Assembly (NCBI GenBank): GCA_030431355.1
Contig: JAUIJG010000098.1
Coordinates: 1 to 13,993, forward strand
Direction: 5' to 3'
Length of the DNA stretch: 13,993 nt
Source: a bacterium
GTDB taxonomy: Bacteria; Cyanobacteriota; Vampirovibrionia; Obscuribacterales; Obscuribacteraceae
The notes under the pieces are model-generated. The model saw only the letters and a list, made by a program, of their open reading frames with translations. It was not told the DNA's origin and did not search any database. The position numbers were made by a program, and so were the translations under genes. Positions 6,295 to 13,831 of this stretch are shown here, one piece after another (the first letter of the stretch is position 1; each line of letters opens with the position of its first letter).

Positions 6295-7421
6295 AGTCGC
6301 CGTTTGCTAAAGGTGAAGGCGCTGGATCCGGCTCATGGTTGAAACGAGTTCTTCTGGTGCTTGCTGCCATCCCCCTTCTCCTTGCCCTTCTCTTCTGCGG
6401 ATTGATTCTGGTCGGTATGTTTACCATGCTGAATATGCCTGGTAAGTCTTTTCAGGGAAGCCCGCCGCCTTTGAACCTTGAGGAATCTCAGATTAAAGAG
6501 CGCTTCAAAAGCAAGTTAAAGGTTCTTGCCGGTGATATAGGCGAGCGAAACAGCGAGAAGTTTGAGAACTTGAATCGAGCTGCGCAGTTTATCGAAGACA
6601 GCCTTGCCGAGTGCGGTTATGAGGTAGAGAAGCAGGAGTATGAAGCTCTGGGCAAGAAGTACAGGAATTTGATCACTACTATAGATGGTGCCAATAAGCC
6701 GGAGCGAATTATTGTGGTTGGTGCCCACTACGATACTGTGGTTGGTTGCCCGGGGGCTGACGATAATGGCACCGGCGTGATTGCCGTTTTGGAGTTGGCT
6801 CGTTTGCTCCGTCAGTATTCAGGCGATCTTTCGGTTCGGTTTGTACTTTTCCCAAACGAAGAGTATCCGTTCTTCTGGTCCCAGGCCATGGGCTCTTATG
6901 TTTATGCCACCAGATGTAAACAAAGGAAAGAGGACATTTTGGGTATGCTTGCCCTGGAGACCATAGGATATTACTCGGAAGATACCGGGTCTCAAACTTA
7001 TCCAATCGGAACCCTCGGCTTCTTGCCGGAAAAAGGGAATTTTATTTTCTTCGTGGGCAATTATCGCTCAAGGGATTTCTTGACCTCATCCATTGCAGCA
7101 TTTAGAAAGTCCGCCACTTTGCCATCCGAAGGAATAACCGCATATGATTGCTTCAGGGATGTTTCACGATCAGACAATAATTCTTTTTGGGCCCATGGCT
7201 ATCCGGGTTACATGGTTACTGATACAGCCAACTTTCGCAATCCCAACTATCATCTTCCCACAGATACCATCGATACCATCGACTATGGTCGAGCGGCAAG
7301 GGTGGTATCAGGAATAAAGGCGATGCTGGTGGAGATGGCTGGTTTGAAGCCTGTTAAGAAAGGGGGTGTTCAAACCTCCCAGGAGACTGCCGGTAAGGGT
7401 GATACATCCGGTAGCAACTAA
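6291..7421 (+). CDS. Membrane-anchored M28-family zinc metallopeptidase
   Basis: A 376-residue protein. A single membrane segment (~17-47) near the N-terminus predicts an anchor with the peptidase domain outside the cytoplasm. Residues ~70-350 match family M28 (aminopeptidase Y/S-like). HYDT carries His146, and GADDNGTG carries the bridging Asp at 157 or 158. NEE supplies the general base Glu190 and zinc ligand Glu191. LETIGYY contributes Glu223, and YHLPTD contributes His321. All expected two-zinc ligands are therefore present and activity is likely, most probably removal of N-terminal residues from peptides. The C-terminal tail (~355-376) is low complexity. The ATG overlaps the upstream stop by 4 bases, so co-translation with the NTF2-like lipoprotein is expected. 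Substrate range cannot be told from sequence. Confidence 0.92.
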   Translation: MKSPFAKGEGAGSGSWLKRVLLVLAAIPLLLALLFCGLILVGMFTMLNMPGKSFQGSPPPLNLEESQIKERFKSKLKVLAGDIGERNSEKFENLNRAAQFIEDSLAECGYEVEKQEYEALGKKYRNLITTIDGANKPERIIVVGAHYDTVVGCPGADDNGTGVIAVLELARLLRQYSGDLSVRFVLFPNEEYPFFWSQAMGSYVYATRCKQRKEDILGMLALETIGYYSEDTGSQTYPIGTLGFLPEKGNFIFFVGNYRSRDFLTSSIAAFRKSATLPSEGITAYDCFRDVSRSDNNSFWAHGYPGYMVTDTANFRNPNYHLPTDTIDTIDYGRAARVVSGIKAMLVEMAGLKPVKKGGVQTSQETAGKGDTSGSN

Positions 7422-7475
7422 GACCAAAACAAATTGTTGCGGCTTCGGATTGCACTCGACGCGCTAGTTAATTTC

Positions 7476-7505
7476 AGGACAGAAAATCCGTACCTGCTGT
7501 ATAAT
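7476..7505 (+). promoter_or_regulatory. Sigma-70-type promoter for the TPR-RlpA operon
   Basis: A perfect TATAAT (7500-7505) is preceded at 18 bases by AGGACA (7476-7481, four of six matches to TTGACA). It lies ~48 bases upstream of the TTG start at 7553, in the gap after the peptidase gene, so it fits as the promoter of the TPR gene and rlpA-like gene. Confidence 0.55.
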
Positions 7506-7552
7506 TCTTCTGTTCAAATCAAGTCTATTTTGAGCCATCATCGAGGTCTTTT

Positions 7553-9157
7553 TTGCTCAGTTATCGAAAATCCATCGTTTTGATTGCGCTTTCTTGTCTT
7601 CTTTATCAGGCAGGCAGTTTAACTGTTGCCTGGGGAGACACTAAAGAGGATACTCCTGCCACCGCCGCAGACTCCCTGGAGTCGGCTGCCGATGATGCTT
7701 TTAAGAGTCAACAATATTCCAGGGCGCTGGATGCGTATAAAGAGGCGCTGGATAAGTTGCCGGAGAGCAATTGGAGTGACCGAGCCCGGTTGATGAACAA
7801 CATCGGTATGGTCCATGACCGCCTCAAGCAATACCGGCGGGCGCGGAAGTATTATCGTGAGTCCCTTACTCTGCGCGATGCCCACGGCGATAAAGGAAAA
7901 GAGGAGAGCATCAGCTGCCTCAACAATCTCGCTTCCTCCTATATGGAGGACGGAGACCCGGAACTTGCCATCAAGTACCTGGAAGAAGCCAACGAGCGTA
8001 TCGTGCGGTATAGAGGGGAAGATCATCCCAGTCTCTCGGTCAATTTGAACAGGCTGGCTGGTTTATACAAGCGTGAGCGCCGCTACAACCTGGCGGCGGA
8101 GACTCTGAGGCGGTCTCTTGCCGTGGCTAAGAAGTGTTTCAGCGCCGGGCATCCTGCTGTTACTGTGATTCAGAACAACCTTGCCACCATGTTGCGTTAT
8201 CTTGGCAAACAAGGCGAAGCCCAGGCTCTATATTCGGAGTCATTGAAAATCCGCGAGGAGACCCTGGGCAAAACTGATCTGCGGGTGGCATCAGGCTTGA
8301 ACAGCCTGGCTCGCAGCTATCGCGAACAGGGGCATTACGAAAAAGCTCTGCCACTTTTGGAGCGTTCCCTGGAGATTGTCAGACAATCTAAAGAAGCCAA
8401 AGTAAATGATAAGGTGGCAGCTCTTAAAAACCTCGGCTTGTTAATGCGTGAGTTAGGAGAGAGCAAGAAGTCCATTCCTTACTATGAGGAAGCGCTGAAG
8501 TTGCAGAGCACCAGCTATGGAGACCAGGATCAATCGCTGATCGATACATATCAGGACCTGGCTGCCGCTTATCAAGAGCTTGAAGGCTATGAAAAGGCCA
8601 GGGACCTTCTGGAAAAAGCCCTTCTCATCTGCGACAAGAACAAAGACGGCACCAAAGATTTGCGGTTGAAAGTATTGGCTCAGCTAGAGGATATATACGG
8701 GCAGACCGATGATTTCGCCAGGGCTATCGATATTAATAAACGGGAGAGAGGCTTCATAGAAGCTGAGTCCAAAGTCGACAATGATCTGCTTGCCATCAAG
8801 TTGAACAACCTGGCCCTATTGCACCGCCGCCAGGGTGATTTGAAAGAGGCTGAGAAGCGTTTGAAAGAAGGTCTTAGCCTGGTGGAAAAAGAGTATGGCA
8901 AAGGCTCTATCGAGACCTCTCTTTTCGTCAACAACCTGGCCAGGTTGTATGGTGCCACCGGAGACTTGGAGAAATCAGCAGCTCTTTATAGAGATCTGAT
9001 TGATATCAGATCCAGTGCCTACGGTGCTGACTCCCTGCCTGTGGCGGCAGCCATGCAGAATTACTATCTGGTTTTGATCAAATTGAATAAGCCTGAAGAG
9101 GCGGAGTCTATTTTGAAGAAGGCAGAAAGTATAGAAGAGAGAGAAAAGAAGCAGTGA
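7553..9157 (+). CDS. Exported tetratricopeptide-repeat (kinesin-light-chain type) protein
   Basis: A 534-residue protein starting at TTG, with GAGGT 5 bases upstream and no better start nearby. Residues 1-28 look like a signal peptide (hydrophobic run [11 protein letters not shown], cleavage near AWG). From ~42 to the end there are about eleven TPR helical pairs, mostly of the 42-residue kinesin-light-chain/TPR_12 kind, marked by repeated LNNLAxxYxxxGxxxxAxxxxxxSLxIxxxxxG. Such arrays are protein-binding scaffolds. With a signal peptide this one should work in the periplasm or at the envelope, with an unknown partner. The next gene begins 7 bases after its stop, so it is in an operon with the RlpA-like protein, a cell-wall factor. 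That suggests an envelope role, by inference. Confidence 0.9.
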   Translation: MLSYRKSIVLIALSCLLYQAGSLTVAWGDTKEDTPATAADSLESAADDAFKSQQYSRALDAYKEALDKLPESNWSDRARLMNNIGMVHDRLKQYRRARKYYRESLTLRDAHGDKGKEESISCLNNLASSYMEDGDPELAIKYLEEANERIVRYRGEDHPSLSVNLNRLAGLYKRERRYNLAAETLRRSLAVAKKCFSAGHPAVTVIQNNLATMLRYLGKQGEAQALYSESLKIREETLGKTDLRVASGLNSLARSYREQGHYEKALPLLERSLEIVRQSKEAKVNDKVAALKNLGLLMRELGESKKSIPYYEEALKLQSTSYGDQDQSLIDTYQDLAAAYQELEGYEKARDLLEKALLICDKNKDGTKDLRLKVLAQLEDIYGQTDDFARAIDINKRERGFIEAESKVDNDLLAIKLNNLALLHRRQGDLKEAEKRLKEGLSLVEKEYGKGSIETSLFVNNLARLYGATGDLEKSAALYRDLIDIRSSAYGADSLPVAAAMQNYYLVLIKLNKPEEAESILKKAESIEEREKKQ

Positions 9158-9164
9158 AGCAATC

Positions 9165-9584
9165 GTGAAAGGAATCCCTGACATATACTCTATAAAATGT
9201 TTGAAGGCTCTGTGTGTCATGACTTTGCTGTCACTTGCTCTTATAGTCTTTTGCTGCGGAGAGGCCCAGGCGCGAAAAGCTGTTAAACAATTCAGTGGCA
9301 AAGTCTCCTGGTACGGAAAAAAATTTCATGGCAGAAAAACCGCTTCCGGTGAGAAGTTTGATATGAACGACCTCACCTGTGCCCATCGCACCCTTCCTTT
9401 TGGTACCAAGATCTTGATTGAAAATCCCAAGAATGGAAAGTCTGTGGTGGTGAAAGTCAATGATCGGGGACCCTATGCTAAAGGAAGGTTAATTGATCTG
9501 AGTCGGGGGGCGGCAAAAAAATTAGGCACGCTTTTAGGGGGCGTTGCCTATGTAGACTGCACTGTTTTGCCGGGTAAAAGTTAA
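9165..9584 (+). CDS. RlpA-like septal ring/double-psi beta-barrel protein
   Basis: A 139-residue exported protein with the DPBB domain of the RlpA family. Residues ~45-135 carry the hallmarks [27 protein letters not shown] and [11 protein letters not shown], including the conserved Asp100, then GRLIDLS. In Gram-negative bacteria RlpA is a lytic transglycosylase acting on denuded peptidoglycan at the septum. Activity here is inferred. The C-terminal SPOR domain of classical RlpA is missing, which is common in short cyanobacterial homologues. The GTG start keeps a full signal peptide (cleavage after AQA, residue 37) but has a weak ribosome-binding site. An internal ATG at 9219 would give a shorter signal. 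There is no lipobox. It is co-transcribed with the TPR gene and converges on the minus-strand gene ending at 9609 with no visible terminator. Confidence 0.9.
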   Translation: MKGIPDIYSIKCLKALCVMTLLSLALIVFCCGEAQARKAVKQFSGKVSWYGKKFHGRKTASGEKFDMNDLTCAHRTLPFGTKILIENPKNGKSVVVKVNDRGPYAKGRLIDLSRGAAKKLGTLLGGVAYVDCTVLPGKS

Positions 9585-9608
9585 GAACAGTTAGAAAGTA
9601 ATATTCAC

Positions 9609-10286
9609 TTAGCCGTTGGCGTTGCTGGGAATCGAGCTTACCGAGAACCAGTACAAGAGCACGTTGTGTATCGCCTTTTCATATTCCACCGGGTCCACCG
9701 GCTTGGTTAGAAAAGAGTTGCTGAATTCTCCGAAGGATTTGCGGACATCCTTCGGATTGGCTGAGGTGGTCAAGATAATTACCGGGATATGTCTCAAGAA
9801 CTCATTGGATTTTATATCTCTCAATAGCTCATGACCGGTGCGACCAGGGAGATTCAAATCAAGAAAGACGATATCCGGGTGATCTTCGGAGGTGCTTTCG
9901 GGAAGAGTCTTTATGTATTCCTCGGCACGGGTGCCGGAGTCTATGACATTTACGGTTGTATCGAGGGAGCTTTTCTTGACGCAGCGCTTGAACATGAAAA
10001 CATCCGCCGGATTATCTTCCACCAGCAAGATCTTGATCGGGTTCTCCGAACCGGCCGAACTCTCTTCCGCCTGGCTCATCAGGTCACTGACAGTAGTGCT
10101 CAGGGAATCAGCAATTTTTTTCAAACTCTCGATGCTGATATTTTTTGAGCCTCGTTCGATGTTGTTTATGTAGGTACGATGCAACCCCGACTTTTCAGCC
10201 AGGGAAGTTTGTGAAAGTCCTAGTTCTTCGCGGCGTTGGCGTATAATCTTGGAAAGGGCTGTCAGTAGCTGGTCAGATTCTGGCAA
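9609..10286 (-). CDS. XRE-family HTH fused to an Rcp1-type response-regulator receiver
   Basis: A 225-residue transcription regulator starting at TTG, with GGGAGAG just upstream. Residues ~8-70 are an XRE/Cro-type helix-turn-helix (LGLSQTSLAEKSGLHRTYINNIERG). A short Ser/Glu linker leads to a receiver domain at ~83-213. All phosphorylation residues are present: acidic pair Glu90-Asp91, phospho-accepting Asp143 (FLDLNLPG), Thr173/Thr174 as switch, and Lys195 (LTKPVD). The VEDNPADVFMFKR start is typical of the Rcp1/CheY-like receivers that partner cyanobacterial phytochromes. DNA-binding first and receiver last is the reverse of the usual OmpR/NarL order. Phosphorylation may control dimerisation or DNA binding. 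The histidine kinase at 11285-13831 is the nearest candidate donor, though this is inference. It appears monocistronic with its own 134-bp upstream gap. Confidence 0.9.
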   Translation of the reverse strand: MPESDQLLTALSKIIRQRREELGLSQTSLAEKSGLHRTYINNIERGSKNISIESLKKIADSLSTTVSDLMSQAEESSAGSENPIKILLVEDNPADVFMFKRCVKKSSLDTTVNVIDSGTRAEEYIKTLPESTSEDHPDIVFLDLNLPGRTGHELLRDIKSNEFLRHIPVIILTTSANPKDVRKSFGEFSNSFLTKPVDPVEYEKAIHNVLLYWFSVSSIPSNANG

Positions 10287-10420
10287 GATTCTCTCCCTTG
10301 AAAGTATCCAATATTACACTAAAGTCCGAGAGTAAAATCGGAAGGCGCTAATTTATTTGACTTAGTGGAGAGATCAAAAAGAATTAACGCCTGGTTTCAT
10401 CTCCAGATAAATTCGAATTC

Positions 10421-10768
10421 TTACTTTCCTGCCGAGCTTTTCAGAACAGCTTCCGTTAAAGGGGTGAGCCCGAGCTTTATAGAATAAAGCTGTTTGTCGA
10501 ATTTCTCCAATATGGAGATGGCGGAGTATATCTCCGTGGATGTTTTTTTCTCATGGTCGGCGATTATGACACCATCACCTTCGAATGCCTTAACCATAGG
10601 CCTGGCTATCTCTTCGGTGAGCTGGCCGGTGGAGAGCCAATCAGGTATACATAGCTCCAGATTGTCTTTTTCTTCGGCTGCCATCTGCTTGAACTGCAAG
10701 ACCTCCTCGGTGGAAAAGGGCAAAGCCAGCAGTTTTGCCGGAGTTTTATTAGACTCGGTCTTGGACAT
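10421..10768 (-). CDS. Protein of unknown function (115 residues) downstream of an XRE regulator
   Basis: Not recognised. The ATG has an unusually strong leader: AAGGAGG (10784-10778) followed directly by AAGGAGA (10777-10771), two overlapping ribosome-binding options. The protein is soluble and of mixed alpha/beta character, with no signal peptide, membrane segment or obvious catalytic motif. Residues ~17-60 are helical and acidic; ~65-73 (FEGDGVIIAD) looks like a buried strand; the C-terminal part is helical. It lies 50 bases after the XRE gene on the same strand, so the two are probably one transcript. It may be a partner or effector of that regulator. The length, solubility and place next to HTH genes would suit an adaptor. 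Confidence 0.7.
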   Translation of the reverse strand: MSKTESNKTPAKLLALPFSTEEVLQFKQMAAEEKDNLELCIPDWLSTGQLTEEIARPMVKAFEGDGVIIADHEKKTSTEIYSAISILEKFDKQLYSIKLGLTPLTEAVLKSSAGK

Positions 10769-10770
10769 AA

Positions 10771-10784
10771 TCTCCTTCCTCCTT
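10771..10784 (-). promoter_or_regulatory. Double Shine-Dalgarno before the 115-residue gene
   Basis: Two tandem anti-16S-complementary 7-mers, AAGGAGG and AAGGAGA, sit immediately before the ATG. This predicts very efficient initiation and fixes the start at 10768. Confidence 0.7.
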
Positions 10785-10818
10785 TCGGAATATTTCTTGA
10801 TCTTCTCTACTCTCGGGG

Positions 10819-11145
10819 TTACTCAGAGTCTTCCTGGTTGACATCTTTGTATTCGTTTGCTTTTTCCAAAAGCTTCAGCAAGCTTGAATTGAGGGCTTTC
10901 GCCAGGGCATGCAGTTGCAGCAAGCTTGCCGCTTTTGAGCCCTTTTCGATGGCTTCTAGATTGTCTGGTTTGACCCCGGCTTTGTCGGCAAGCTCCTCGA
11001 TACTAAAATCTTTCGATTTTCTAATTACCTCTATGGCTTTGCCTAAACCCTTCTTGTTTCTTTGAATAACCATGGCTTGTTCTATCTTGCGATCTGAGTT
11101 TCCACGCTTTACAGCATTATTTGGTTGATAGCGCACCCTGAACAA
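10819..11145 (-). CDS. XRE-family helix-turn-helix regulator
   Basis: A 108-residue DNA-binding protein. The start is TTG at 11145, preceded by AAGGAGG at a 7-base spacing; an internal ATG at residue 25 has no comparable site. Residues ~33-92 form an XRE domain (IRKSKDFSIEELADKAGVKP, then LEAIEKGSK, then LHALAKAL), with the recognition helix around 52-65. The basic N-terminal arm (residues 1-32) is an extension beyond the domain. The acidic tail (EYKDVNQEDSE) is short. It is the first gene of a two-gene unit with the 115-residue protein and is divergent from the phytochrome-like kinase across a 139-bp gap, so it may regulate itself and the kinase. Another XRE domain occurs in the receiver fusion nearby. 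Confidence 0.85.
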   Translation of the reverse strand: MFRVRYQPNNAVKRGNSDRKIEQAMVIQRNKKGLGKAIEVIRKSKDFSIEELADKAGVKPDNLEAIEKGSKAASLLQLHALAKALNSSLLKLLEKANEYKDVNQEDSE

Positions 11146-11284
11146 AATGATGCCTCCTTAAAGAGACTTCCTCATTTTGATTACAGGTACAATTAGCATT
11201 CTTTCGGGAGAGCTATGCTATTTATAGGTAGTCGAGTGCAGAAAAGTCCAATTTGCTGCGGAGTGGGAGGTTCTTTTTGCCGGT
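11146..11284. promoter_or_regulatory. Divergent promoter region of the XRE gene and phytochrome-like kinase
   Basis: This 139-bp gap must carry the promoters for both directions. A plus-strand TACAAT (11188-11193) and a TATGCTATTTATAGG stretch (11214-11228) are possible -10 areas, but no matching -35 is clear. The kinase ribosome-binding site GGAGG (11266-11270) is 14 bases from its ATG, longer than optimal. No upstream start is available because an in-frame TAG lies at 11225. Confidence 0.4.
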
Positions 11285-13831
11285 ATGGCAGAAGATAGAG
11301 TAAAAGAGACAACTGAGACGGTGGCTAATCGCGAAAGCGGATTGAAAAGCTTACAGATCCAACCTTTTGGGTTCCTTCTTGTCACGGATCTGAACTTGAA
11401 GATCCTTGGTGTCAGCGACAATATCGATGAATTCCTGGGGCTTAAGGCTGGTTCTCTTCTGGGCAAGGTCTTGCCGGAGTCTCTCAAATTCGTGGAGCTG
11501 GACGATTTTGACGAGATTGCTTCTGCTTTAGGTCCTGTCCCTGAAACATTCCGGGTATCCGTTAAGGATAAAGCCGGAGGCAAGAAAGATTTCCTTTTAA
11601 CCGGTCACAGAGAAGGCGATAAGTACTATCTGGAGTTTGAGGCTCTAATTCGCACCTCCAGATCGCTTGGAATGAAGCTGGTTAGTGAGTCGGTGGCGAA
11701 GTTTCGTACCTGCACCATGCTGGAAGATCTTCTCTATCAGATAGCCCAGAGCATAAGAGCGCTCACGGACTATGAGCGAGTTCTTGTATATAAGTTTGAT
11801 GAGAATTGGGATTCCCAGGTTCTGGCGGAAGCCCAGGCTGAACGTGTAGAAGAGTCTTTCCTCTATCGTTACTTCTCGTCCAAAGTTATTCCTTTCGAGA
11901 CCCGGGAGATTTACAAGAATAGCTTTATCCGAATCATTCCAGACCTAAACTATGAATCGGTGGGAGTTGCCACTGCAAATGGTGAAAATCTTGATTTGAA
12001 CAACTGCTTTCTGCGCGGGGTCTCCCCCAGCCATCTCAGCTACATGAAAAACCTGGGGGTCAATTCAGCGGTCATACTCTCCATTGTAATAAAAGGGGAG
12101 TTATGGGGACTGGTAGTCGCTTATGGCTACCAAGTCAAAGAACTCCCTCACAGAGTGAGAGAAGCTTGCGTGTCCCTCAGTCATCTGGCAGCGGCCAGTA
12201 TCGAGTATCAGGTAAGCAACGCTGAAAAAGAGCATATCAATGAAAAGGACGACAAGCTCTACCATCTGACGAACATTATCAACTCTAACAGCCTGCCGCT
12301 GATGGATATGATCGAGTTGAATAGAAATGACTTTTCCGAATTTATTGATAGCTCAGGATTTGCCGTTGTGGATGGAGACAAAGTCCACAACTATTTGAGC
12401 AGCCTCTCCAGACAAGAGATCCTCGACCTGAGAAATTGGATTGTCGAACAGAACTATGAAGGCATATACAGCGTCAGCAATCTCTCCCGGCATTTCGACA
12501 AAGCAAGGGGCTATTGCTCCAAGGTATCCGGAGTGCTTGCCATCAGTCCGAGTAGTGATTACAGCCGATGGATATTCTGGTTCCGAAAACCGGTGCTCAA
12601 GATGGAGCGACCGGGGGTGGAGGCCACCATCGTTCCTGGTTCCGAGAATCTAGAAAGTCCGACCAATGCCAGACCTTTCGACTCTGTGGAGGTGCAGTTT
12701 GCCGACAAGCTTAAAGAGCGACTGATCAAACACACCCTGGCCAGTACCCAGAAAGACAAAGAGAAGCTGGAGGCGCACCGGGAATTTCTTGCTTCCATCG
12801 TGGACTCATCTAAAGACGGTATTGTCGGTTTCTCCTCCAACAGGGAGATAATTTCCTGGAACCAGGGTGCTTCGGATCTCTTCGGGTTGAGCGCATCAGA
12901 GGTCATCGGTCAGCCCCTCTCGGAAATCTTCGGTGCCGATGATGAAGTATTCTCTCTCATCTCCATAGATCCTTCCGAAACCATCGAGAGGAAAATCACC
13001 CGGGTGGACGGGCAGACCCTGGAGCTTTCCATGAAGGTCTATCCGATTATGAACACCGGCGATAGCCCTATATTTGGTGCTGCTATTATCCGTGATATCA
13101 CCGCCCAGAAGCAGGCGGAAAGAGAGCTTTTGTTAATGTCCCAACAGCTTGTCGAGACCAACAGGCAGTTGGAAGAGTATGCCTGGGTGGCTGCCCACGA
13201 CCTTAAGGAGCCGGTCCGTACCATGGGGACATACGCCAGATTGGTCTTTCAGGACTATGAAGACAAAGTCGATGAAGAAGGCAAGGAGATGCTCAATATT
13301 ATCTTCTCGTCGGCTTCCAACGCCATGAATAGAATCGATGACATATTGAGCTATTCTTCCCTGGGTCGCAGCGAGTTCAGCACTGCGGTGGTTGATCTGG
13401 ATGATATTTTGAGTAGAGTCGTTAAGGATCTTGGTCATGCCATCAAAGAAAGCGGCGGCAAAGTAGTATCAAACGACCTTCCATCTATTATGGGCAATGC
13501 CGATATGCTTTCCCTGCTCTTTCAGAATCTGATCAGCAACGCAATTAAATTCAGGTCGGATAAGCCGCCTGTGGTCGATATCTCCGGTGAAGTTTTCGAC
13601 GATATAGTGCTGGTGAAGGTTGCCGACAATGGTATCGGAGTTAGTGAGAAGCACAAGGACCACATATTCGGAATGTTCAAGCGCCTTGATACCAAGTATC
13701 CCGGCACCGGTCTCGGACTCTCCATCGTAAGACGCATTGTCGAGTTGCACGGGGGCAAAATCTGGTTGGAAAGCGAGCCTGGAAAAGGCACCACCTTCAA
13801 CATTGAGTTCAGGGCCGCTTCCAAAGATTAG
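11285..13831 (+). CDS. Phytochrome-architecture histidine kinase lacking key bilin-binding residues
   Basis: An 848-residue soluble kinase with the order PAS_2 (~23-120), GAF (~140-310), PHY (~325-485), extra PAS (~498-608), HisKA (~625-695) and HATPase (~740-845). The first four match the phytochrome photosensory module plus a PAS (IQPFGFLLV, VLVYKFDENW, RGVSPSHLSYMKNLGV, WGLVVAYGY, FWFRKPV). His638 (AAHDLKEPVR) accepts phosphate; the N box (NLISNAIKFR), DNGIGV and GTGLGLSIV bind ATP, so the kinase should work. In the sensor the PASDIP Asp is Val201, the Cys after His250 is Leu251, CHH is replaced by Ala279-Tyr280-Gly281, the tongue PRxSF is not recognisable, and there is no Cys before the PAS. 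Covalent bilin attachment and normal photochemistry are therefore unlikely. The output half is of the cyanobacterial-phytochrome type that feeds Rcp1-like receivers. Confidence 0.93.
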   Translation: MAEDRVKETTETVANRESGLKSLQIQPFGFLLVTDLNLKILGVSDNIDEFLGLKAGSLLGKVLPESLKFVELDDFDEIASALGPVPETFRVSVKDKAGGKKDFLLTGHREGDKYYLEFEALIRTSRSLGMKLVSESVAKFRTCTMLEDLLYQIAQSIRALTDYERVLVYKFDENWDSQVLAEAQAERVEESFLYRYFSSKVIPFETREIYKNSFIRIIPDLNYESVGVATANGENLDLNNCFLRGVSPSHLSYMKNLGVNSAVILSIVIKGELWGLVVAYGYQVKELPHRVREACVSLSHLAAASIEYQVSNAEKEHINEKDDKLYHLTNIINSNSLPLMDMIELNRNDFSEFIDSSGFAVVDGDKVHNYLSSLSRQEILDLRNWIVEQNYEGIYSVSNLSRHFDKARGYCSKVSGVLAISPSSDYSRWIFWFRKPVLKMERPGVEATIVPGSENLESPTNARPFDSVEVQFADKLKERLIKHTLASTQKDKEKLEAHREFLASIVDSSKDGIVGFSSNREIISWNQGASDLFGLSASEVIGQPLSEIFGADDEVFSLISIDPSETIERKITRVDGQTLELSMKVYPIMNTGDSPIFGAAIIRDITAQKQAERELLLMSQQLVETNRQLEEYAWVAAHDLKEPVRTMGTYARLVFQDYEDKVDEEGKEMLNIIFSSASNAMNRIDDILSYSSLGRSEFSTAVVDLDDILSRVVKDLGHAIKESGGKVVSNDLPSIMGNADMLSLLFQNLISNAIKFRSDKPPVVDISGEVFDDIVLVKVADNGIGVSEKHKDHIFGMFKRLDTKYPGTGLGLSIVRRIVELHGGKIWLESEPGKGTTFNIEFRAASKD

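Noticed and set aside
10380..10410. Possible terminator hairpin (CTGG...CCAG on the minus strand, then a T-rich run) after the 115-residue gene
   Set aside because: The stem is only 4-5 bp and the T-tract is about 10 bases away, too weak to call.
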